Source of the DNA: Deltaproteobacteria bacterium
GTDB taxonomy: Bacteria; Desulfobacterota; Deferrimicrobia; J040
Direction: 5' to 3'
Assembly (NCBI GenBank): GCA_011773515.1
Contig: WVXK01000057.1
Span: forward strand, 93,135 to 128,904
Length of the DNA: 35,770 nucleotides
Positions 31,147 to 35,770 of the stretch are shown here, one piece after another. A program made the position numbers and the translations under genes. The notes under the pieces were generated by a model that worked only from the letters and a program-made list of their open reading frames with translations, was not told where the DNA came from and did not search any database. Within the stretch, counting starts at the first letter, position 1. Each line of letters starts with the position of its first letter.

Positions 31147-31899
31147 GTGAACCGAAGCGGCCAGATTGCATCCCTCGACCGGTTTCTCCTTCGCCCGGAG
31201 CACGGGTCGGGATCCTGGAGCTACAACATCTGGGACAGGAAGGGCGATCCGCTGCTGTTTGCCGATTGTCCCGCACACCCGTTCTTCGGCTACGTCAGGG
31301 CCGTGGCGTGCATCGCACTGGGGATCGGGGCCTTTCTGGGCGCCTCGATGCTCATCCCGGAGAGCCTTCCCGGGCCCTCCGGGGCATTGCTGAAGTTCGC
31401 CGCATTCCTGGTTCCCCTGCTTGCAGCTGCCCTGGCGCTGAGCCAGCGCTACGGGACCACCATCTTTCTCGACGGGTCGATGCGGGAGGTCTACTTGAAG
31501 ATTCATCAGGAAAACCGCGTTCCCCTCCCCTACACCTGGTACACCGTGATTGACCAAACCGGGCACACCATCGGGAGGATCCGGAGGTCCTTGTATCATA
31601 TGCTGATTCTGCGCCGCTGGCACGCCTACCGGCCTGACGGGTCGCTGCTGTGCGTTGCGAATGAGGACTCGGTGGTGCGGTCCGTCCTCGGCCGGATCGT
31701 CGGCTCCCGCTTCGCCCCGATGCGGTCGAACTACACCCTCACCGAGGCAAAGGTGGGGGCCGTCGTGGGATGGTTCGAGCGGAGGCGTCTCACCTTCGGG
31801 TGCTTCGTGCTGGACATGAGCCCCGACTACAAGAGGACGATCGACCGGCGGATGGCCCTCGCCCTCGGCGTGATGCTCGATGCCGGGGAGCGCCCTTAG
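31147..31899 (+). CDS. Membrane-anchored LURP-one/tubby-C-like protein
   Basis: A 250-residue protein. Segments like NIWDRKGDPLLFAD, YTVIDQTGHTIGRIRRSLYH, WHAYRPDGSLLCVANED and VLDMSPDYKRTIDRRMALAL follow the beta-strand plus C-terminal helix pattern of LURP-one-related/phospholipid-scramblase-like tubby C-terminal folds. Two hydrophobic helices (about residues 48-70 and 78-99) are inserted after the first strands, so the domain would be tied to the membrane by a helical hairpin. The start is placed at the GTG 31147, seven bases after AGGAG; an upstream ATG at 31030 has no ribosome site and is preceded by an AT-rich spacer. Lipid binding or membrane sensing is an inference. It stands alone with its own terminator. 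Confidence 0.68.
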   Translation: MNRSGQIASLDRFLLRPEHGSGSWSYNIWDRKGDPLLFADCPAHPFFGYVRAVACIALGIGAFLGASMLIPESLPGPSGALLKFAAFLVPLLAAALALSQRYGTTIFLDGSMREVYLKIHQENRVPLPYTWYTVIDQTGHTIGRIRRSLYHMLILRRWHAYRPDGSLLCVANEDSVVRSVLGRIVGSRFAPMRSNYTLTEAKVGAVVGWFERRRLTFGCFVLDMSPDYKRTIDRRMALALGVMLDAGERP

Positions 31900-31931
31900 G
31901 CCGGCAGCCGCCCTCTGCATGATTTTGTCAC

Positions 31932-31952
31932 CCTGCATGAAAGCAGGTTTTT
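31932..31952 (+). terminator. Short rho-independent terminator
   Basis: CCTGC (31932-31936) pairs with GCAGG (31943-31947) around a 6-base loop, followed by TTTTT (31948-31952). The stem is short, but the position 32 bases after the stop codon of the tubby-like gene fits. Confidence 0.55.
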
Positions 31953-31972
31953 GGAGGCCCTATCAGAGGGAT

Positions 31973-32092
31973 GGCAGTCCCGGGTTCAGAGAAACCAGTT
32001 TAGAGTTTCGAGTTTATAGTTTCGAGTTTATAGTTTGGAGTTTCGCGTTGGGTTTTCATTCCGCATTCCGCATTCCGAATTTCGCATTACCA
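31973..32092. repeat. Heptad-built intergenic repeat, copy A
   Basis: The segment starts with GGCAGTCCCGGG and CCAGTTT, shared with the repeats at 35316-35580. From 31997 to 32045 it consists of seven consecutive 7-base units of the form AGTTTNN (AGTTTAG, AGTTTCG, AGTTTAT, AGTTTCG, AGTTTAT, AGTTTGG, AGTTTCG). From 32058 to 32085 a second heptad follows: ATTCCGC, ATTCCGC, ATTCCGA, ATTTCGC, then ATTACCA. Since seven is not a multiple of three, and no start with ribosome site is present, this is not coding DNA. It occupies most of the 306-base gap between the tubby-like gene and hisF. Confidence 0.85.
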
Positions 32093-32150
32093 TTCTTACA
32101 GTGTGTCTGTTCTACCCACGCGGGCGGTTTACGGGACCTCGTGGAAGGGG

Positions 32151-32178
32151 TTCATCTGCCCGGGGGGGAGTGTATAAT
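32151..32178 (+). promoter_or_regulatory. Promoter of hisF
   Basis: A perfect TATAAT lies at 32173-32178, with only a poor -35 (TTCATC, 32151-32156) 16 bases upstream. A transcript start near 32185 leaves a leader of about 20 bases, which contains the ribosome site GAGGAGGGG. Confidence 0.5.
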
Positions 32179-32205
32179 AGGGGCATCACGGGACGAGGAG
32201 GGGCC

Positions 32206-32970
32206 ATGGGTATCGTGAAGATCATGCCGTGCCTGGACATGAAGGAGGGAAGGGTGGTGAAGGGAGTCCACTTCGTTGACCTCAAGGACGCGGGGGACCC
32301 GATAGAAAACGCCGCCTTTTACCAGGAGGAGGGGGCCGACGAGCTCGCCATGCTCGACATAGCGGCCACCCTGGAGAACCGGGGAACACGCCTGGAGTGG
32401 GTGAGAAACGTCTCCTCCGTCATCGATATCCCCCTCACGGTGGGAGGGGGGATCGCGTGCCTGGAGGACTTCGAGCTCGTCTTCGAGGCGGGAGCCGATA
32501 TGGCGTCGGTGAACAGCGCGGCCGTTGCCAACCCCGACCTGGTGCGCCAGGCCTCCGCGGCCTTCGGGAAGGAGAAGGTCACCGTCGCCATAGACGCCAG
32601 GAGGAACGCCTCCATGCCGTCGGGCTTCGAGCTGGTCGTCTCCGGGGGCACGAAGCCCGTGGGGAAGGATGCCGTCGAGTGGGCGCGGCGGTGCGAGGAT
32701 CTCGGCGCCGGGGTGATTTTGCCCACGAGCATGGACGGGGACGGGACGAAGGCCGGGTACGACCTGGAGTACACGAAGGCCATCTCCGATGCCGTCTCCC
32801 TCCCGGTGGTTGCCTCCGGCGGCGCGGGAACCCTCGAGCACTTCTACGAGGCGGTGACGCTGGGCGGGGCAGACACCCTGCTCGCCGCATCCGTCTTCCA
32901 CTACCGGATCCTGAAGATTCGGGAGGTGAAGGAGTACCTGCGCGGCAGGGGCCTGGAGGTTATTTTGTGA
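32206..32970 (+). CDS. hisF: Imidazole glycerol phosphate synthase cyclase subunit, divergent
   Basis: A 254-residue (beta/alpha)8 barrel. HisF closes the imidazole ring using ammonia from HisH, giving imidazole glycerol phosphate and AICAR. The catalytic acids D11 (MPCLDMKEG) and D130 (AIDARR) and K19 are in their standard positions, and the phosphate-site motifs LTVGGGI and VASGGAGTLEHF are present. It departs from the consensus at several places: LDIAATLENR for LDITAS, and ILPTSMDGDGT where ILLTSxDRDGT is usual, with Gly178 for the arginine. The ATG at 32206 follows GAGGAGGGG; the longer frame from 32035 runs through repeat DNA. No other his gene is in the window, so it may be a paralogue with a changed role or just a scattered his gene. 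Confidence 0.88.
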   Translation: MGIVKIMPCLDMKEGRVVKGVHFVDLKDAGDPIENAAFYQEEGADELAMLDIAATLENRGTRLEWVRNVSSVIDIPLTVGGGIACLEDFELVFEAGADMASVNSAAVANPDLVRQASAAFGKEKVTVAIDARRNASMPSGFELVVSGGTKPVGKDAVEWARRCEDLGAGVILPTSMDGDGTKAGYDLEYTKAISDAVSLPVVASGGAGTLEHFYEAVTLGGADTLLAASVFHYRILKIREVKEYLRGRGLEVIL

Positions 32971-33802
32971 GCCCGCCGGTCCCTTTTGCTGCCTTCGGGT
33001 GACCGGCATCTGTCTGGATTACTTTTAAGTCCCGGTGGAAATCTGCCACGGCGGAAACCGCCGTTTTCCTCACCGCCGCCGGAACATCGTAGAAGGTTAC
33101 GACGATCTCCTTTCCCTTCCTGAGCGAGACGTCGAAGAAGTTGTGGTCCAGGTCGGCGAAGAGCGCGATCCGGTTTCCCGCGGAAACCTCCACGTATTTT
33201 TCCGCCACCATCTTCCTCCCCCTCTTCCTGAAGTCCTCGGAGAGCGAGGGGGTTTCTGAGAGAGAGCTGATGATGTCCGCGCACCGGTCCATCCCGATGT
33301 TCAGGGGGTTCAGGGTGAGGTCGAAATTCCCCGGATCGGGCCAGCTCTCCCCGAAGTGGTGGCTGTGGAATCCTTCCCTCCTCTTTTCTATCTCGTCGAT
33401 TATCTCCTCTGCTTCCAGGAAGGAAACCTCGTTAGTTTCCGCGATGTGCTGTATCCGCTTTTTTCTGTTCCCCACGATCAGGACATGGACCACTCCCGGG
33501 ATGCCCCGGAGGATAAAGGACCCGCCGCGGCCGTAGATGATGACGTTGCCCCTGTTGGCGATGCTGAGGATCGCCTCGGAGAGAAGCCCCCTCCAGAGCT
33601 CCATGTTGTACATCACCGTGTCGAGAAAGGTGGGGCTCGTTTCCGATGAGTATTTTTCCGCCAGGAAGCCGCCGACGATGCTGCGCAAGTGCCGCTCTAT
33701 GTCCCTTTTATACGCTACTTCGAGGCCCTTTTTTTCCGCGAGCATCGTGACAACCACGCTTGCCCTGGCCCCGTGCTGCCTGGAGATCGTTATAACCGGC
33801 AT
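32960..33802 (-). CDS. Cytidylate kinase-like family protein with altered P-loop
   Basis: A 280-residue protein of the cytidylate kinase-like group. Typical segments are the start MPVITISRQHGA, the strand NVIIYGRGGSFIL (about residues 86-98) and VHVLIVGNRKKRIQ. In this group the P-loop normally reads R-E-x-G-S-G-G; here it is RQHGARAS, with the second and third glycines lost, so nucleotide binding may be weak or absent. The last 60-70 residues form an extra domain (IALFADLDHNFFDVSLRKG, with VTFYDVP) that I cannot name. It overlaps the 3' end of hisF by 11 bases in a convergent arrangement. The ATG has a GGGGGG-type site upstream. Some members of this group act in stress or regulation; the role here is unknown. 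Confidence 0.8.
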   Translation of the reverse strand: MPVITISRQHGARASVVVTMLAEKKGLEVAYKRDIERHLRSIVGGFLAEKYSSETSPTFLDTVMYNMELWRGLLSEAILSIANRGNVIIYGRGGSFILRGIPGVVHVLIVGNRKKRIQHIAETNEVSFLEAEEIIDEIEKRREGFHSHHFGESWPDPGNFDLTLNPLNIGMDRCADIISSLSETPSLSEDFRKRGRKMVAEKYVEVSAGNRIALFADLDHNFFDVSLRKGKEIVVTFYDVPAAVRKTAVSAVADFHRDLKVIQTDAGHPKAAKGTGGLTK

Positions 33803-33943
33803 ATCGTCCCCCCTGCTCTGGATTTGATAAAGAGCGATCAGCGTCCCTATTCTTATTATATCGGTTTGCGTGCCGCGGAGGAATCGGCGAAGGGACAGGA
33901 TCGACCCCTCCGGCAGCGCCCATCCCTGCCGGGGCCGTTCGCC

Positions 33944-35206
33944 CTACCAGCCCTTCGTCCACATCTCCTGGTCTTCGTAGACCATCTCCTCCTCACGGTG
34001 GAACTCTTCCGCGTCCCGCTCGGCCATCCTCCCGGGCTCCGGGTCTTCCAGGAGTTCCCTGAAGTACTCGTGCTGGATGAGGAGGTTCATCACCTCGTTC
34101 GTGCCGGTCCATATCTGGCAGAGCCGGGCGTCGCGGACCATCTTCTCGATGGGGAGGACGTTGGTGTAGCCGATCCCTCCCACGATCTGCATGGCCAGGT
34201 TCGTCACCTCCCACGCCGTGTCGGTGGCGAGCTTTTTCGCCTCGCTCACCAGCCTCCTGGCGGAGGGGTACCGGCCGTCCACCGCCTTCCCGGCACCGAT
34301 CACGAGGGCCCTGGCCGCGTCGAGGCGGGATATGGCGTCGGCCACCTTGAAGCTGACCCCCTGGAAGCGCCTGATCTTCTGGCCGAAGGCCACCCGCCGG
34401 TCGCTGTACCGTGCGGCCACTTCGAGGGCCGCGCGCGCCACCCCGAGGGCCCCCCCTGCCGATGTGAGCCTCTCCGGGACCATCATGGTGTTGAAGATGG
34501 CGGCACCCTCGTTGATTCCCCCCACGAGGTTCGACTCCGGAACCTCCACGTCCCTGAACAGCAGGCGTCCCGTCCCTCCGCCGCGTGCGCCCATCAGGCC
34601 ATAGAGGTATTTGACCTCCACCCCGGGCCGGTCCCTTTCGATGATCAGGAGGCTGATCCGTTCGTGGGGCTTCCCCCCGGGGTTCGTGTTCACGTAGACG
34701 ATGAAGAAGTCGGCTCCTTCGGCGCCCACGATGAAGCGCTTCTGGCCGCGGACGGAGAAGTACCCGTTTCGAAGTTCCGCCTTCGTGGTGGCGCCGAAAA
34801 AGTCTGACCCGCCGCGGGGCTCGGTGAGGCACTCGGCGGAGACGAGCTCCCCGGCAAGGAGCGGCTTCAGGAACTTCTCCTTCTGCTCTTCCGTGCCGAA
34901 AGCGCACAGGGCCTCGCCCACGACCGACGGCATGGCGAAGCCGCAGGTGAGGGAAGTGCCGAGGACGCCCACCTCTTCCAGGGCCCCGATCTCCGCGGCC
35001 CAGCTCATGCCCCGGCCCCCGTACTCTCGGGGGAACCTGAGCCCCAGGAGGTTCTGCTTGCCCAGGGAGCGGACGAATTCCCTCGGGTAGGTGACCTCGT
35101 CACGGTCCATTGCCCGCACGAGGTCGGGGGGGACGCCGTTCACGAAATTTCGCACCTCCTGCTTCAAAGCCTTTTCCTCTTCCGTCAAAAAGACTTCCGG
35201 TAACAT
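33944..35206 (-). CDS. Acyl-CoA dehydrogenase
   Basis: A 420-residue FAD enzyme that introduces a 2,3-double bond in an acyl-CoA and passes electrons to ETF. The N-terminal helical domain is followed by the signature [20 protein letters not shown] (about 126-145), the beta domain and the C-terminal helical domain with [19 protein letters not shown] (342-360). The catalytic glutamate of the short- and medium-chain enzymes, in YEGT, is replaced: here IWTGTNE has T367. Instead E245 in [12 protein letters not shown] aligns with the catalytic glutamate of isovaleryl- and long-chain acyl-CoA dehydrogenases. The protein is therefore likely active, with the base in the alternative position. A GAGGAGAG site precedes the ATG. 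The last 30 residues are acidic. It sits 141 bases upstream of the kinase-like gene on the same strand. Substrate unknown. Confidence 0.94.
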   Translation of the reverse strand: MLPEVFLTEEEKALKQEVRNFVNGVPPDLVRAMDRDEVTYPREFVRSLGKQNLLGLRFPREYGGRGMSWAAEIGALEEVGVLGTSLTCGFAMPSVVGEALCAFGTEEQKEKFLKPLLAGELVSAECLTEPRGGSDFFGATTKAELRNGYFSVRGQKRFIVGAEGADFFIVYVNTNPGGKPHERISLLIIERDRPGVEVKYLYGLMGARGGGTGRLLFRDVEVPESNLVGGINEGAAIFNTMMVPERLTSAGGALGVARAALEVAARYSDRRVAFGQKIRRFQGVSFKVADAISRLDAARALVIGAGKAVDGRYPSARRLVSEAKKLATDTAWEVTNLAMQIVGGIGYTNVLPIEKMVRDARLCQIWTGTNEVMNLLIQHEYFRELLEDPEPGRMAERDAEEFHREEEMVYEDQEMWTKGW

Positions 35207-35315
35207 GATCTCTCTCCTCTATTTGCGGGGTTTACGTCAGACCGGCTCCGGCAATTGTGCAGTTGCCCTCTAATTACATTTAACAGGAAGCGGAGGCAAA
35301 AGACAATTTCCCAAC

Positions 35316-35400
35316 TCCGCATTACCATGAACGGCAAACCGTGAAGGATGGAATCGGTAGTCCCGGGTCTCGTGTTCCGTGTCCCGAGAAGCCAGTTTCG
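35316..35400. repeat. 85-bp direct repeat, copy 1
   Basis: The 85 bases differ from 35467-35551 at only two positions (C/T at the sixth base of AACGGC and T/C in GGTAGTC). The two copies start 151 bases apart in the same orientation. The unit begins TCCGCATTACCATGAACGG and ends GAAGCCAGTTTCG. Confidence 0.95.
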
Positions 35401-35579
35401 CGTTTCGGGTTCAACCGGAAACCGGAAACGGTAAACTGCGAACCGTTTTTATTCCGCATTCCGAAATCCGCATTACCATGAACGGTAAACCGTGAAGGAT
35501 GGAATCGGCAGTCCCGGGTCTCGTGTTCCGTGTCCCGAGAAGCCAGTTTCGAGTTTAGAGTGTCGAGTTTCGCATTTCG
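35394..35579. repeat. Heptad-built intergenic repeat between and after the 85-bp copies
   Basis: Nearly all of this segment splits into 7-base words: AGTTTCG, CGTTTCG, GGTTCAA, CCGGAAA, CCGGAAA, CGGTAAA, CTGCGAA, then one extra T, ATTCCGC, ATTCCGA, AATCCGC, ATTACCA, TGAACGG, TAAACCG, TGAAGGA; and after the second copy AGTTTCG, AGTTTAG, AGTGTCG, AGTTTCG, CATTTCG. The words AGTTTNN and ATTCCGN are the ones seen at 31997-32085. It fills the 480-base gap upstream of the acyl-CoA dehydrogenase together with a plain 100-base stretch. Confidence 0.85.
35467..35551. repeat. 85-bp direct repeat, copy 2
   Basis: Second copy of the unit at 35316-35400 (83 of 85 positions identical by my count). It is followed by five AGTTTCG-like heptads that are not found after copy 1. 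Confidence 0.95.
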
Positions 35580-35625
35580 AGGCAAAGGGCAAGGGGTCGA
35601 GCCCTGCCCCTGCTATCCGAAGACA

Positions 35626-35654
35626 AAGACAGGCGGCGGCGCTTTCGCTATACT
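35626..35654 (+). promoter_or_regulatory. Possible promoter of the terminal lipoprotein gene
   Basis: AAGACA (35626-35631) and TATACT (35649-35654) are 17 bases apart, matching 4/6 and 5/6 positions. A transcript would start near 35661, about 26 bases before the ATG. Confidence 0.35.
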
Positions 35655-35686
35655 GTAACTGTCAAAACATTCCGGGCAGGAAACAG

Positions 35687-35770
35687 ATGAGAAACAGTGC
35701 AAAGAGGGTGGTTTCTGCTCTCCTTGTGGCTCTCCTGGCTCTATCGGCCTGCGCCGCGAAAAAGCCCGCT
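35687..35770 (+). CDS. Lipoprotein, 5' end only (cut by the window edge)
   Basis: Twenty-eight codons are visible, starting with the ATG at 35687 after GGCAGGAAAC. The translation begins MRNSAKRVVSALLVALLAL and continues SACAAKKPA. This is a classic bacterial lipoprotein signal: basic start, hydrophobic core and lipobox LSAC, with the cysteine at residue 22 as the lipidation site. The gene continues beyond the window, so no function can be given. Confidence 0.7.
   Translation, partial: MRNSAKRVVSALLVALLALSACAAKKPA

Noticed and set aside
33689-34807. 372-codon open frame on the plus strand
   Set aside because: Antisense to the acyl-CoA dehydrogenase and part of the kinase-like gene; no recognisable domain.
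35316-35551. CRISPR array
   Set aside because: Only two 85-base copies, too long for CRISPR repeats, with no regular spacers and no cas gene in the window.
35322-35585. 87-codon open frame on the minus strand
   Set aside because: Runs entirely through the heptad repeats and the 85-bp copies; the repeated peptide parts result from the DNA repeat.

Overview
The window is GC-rich, densely coded bacterial chromosome with genes on both strands in short same-strand runs. No rRNA, tRNA, CRISPR array, intact insertion sequence or phage gene was seen. The gene mix points to an anaerobic or syntrophic proteobacterium-like lineage of the former Deltaproteobacteria: two PPK2 enzymes, an RND pump, a radical-SAM enzyme fused to ferredoxin domains, acyl-CoA dehydrogenase and enoyl-CoA hydratase, and heptameric intergenic repeats. 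This placement is an inference from gene content, not from a marker gene.

Layout. 1-2267 (+): the end of a small membrane protein, an O-acetylhomoserine sulfhydrylase-type PLP enzyme behind a structured leader, and a VOC-fold protein. 2268-3035 is gene-poor and holds at most one doubtful small gene. 3036-9748 (-) is the most distinctive block: seven co-oriented genes read SixA-type phosphatase, CHAD protein with a decayed CYTH domain, guanylate kinase-like P-loop protein, helix-hairpin-helix lysine-rich protein, calcineurin-type phosphoesterase, PPK2, PPK2. All but the helix-hairpin-helix protein belong to families that act on, or bind, phosphate chains, phosphoesters or nucleotides, so the block looks like a polyphosphate/nucleotide module. 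An extended -10 promoter lies upstream of it.

10190-17226 (+): a secreted hypothetical protein, then a four-gene efflux operon (TetR regulator, outer-membrane factor, membrane-fusion protein, RND transporter). Its genes are joined by 4-base start/stop overlaps and preceded by a 26-bp palindrome that overlaps a probable leaderless promoter. 17482-21817: enoyl-CoA hydratase (+), GYD-domain protein (-), pirin (-), a cold-shock protein with its own promoter and terminator (+), an HDAC-fold hydrolase with Tyr replaced by His (-), and a four-cysteine small protein (-). 21968-25189 (-) is carB.

25443-31899: an AsmA-like protein (+), a secreted hypothetical protein (-), a [4Fe-4S]/[2Fe-2S]/radical-SAM fusion (+), a Spy/CpxP-like periplasmic protein (-), a cyclopropane fatty acid synthase (-) and a membrane-anchored LURP-one/tubby-like protein (+). 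31973-35580: a divergent hisF (+), a cytidylate kinase-like protein (-) and an acyl-CoA dehydrogenase (-), bounded on both sides by related heptad-built repeats in the same orientation. The window ends inside a lipoprotein gene. Starts were moved from the longest open frame wherever a better Shine-Dalgarno site or the family's usual N-terminus supported a shorter form.
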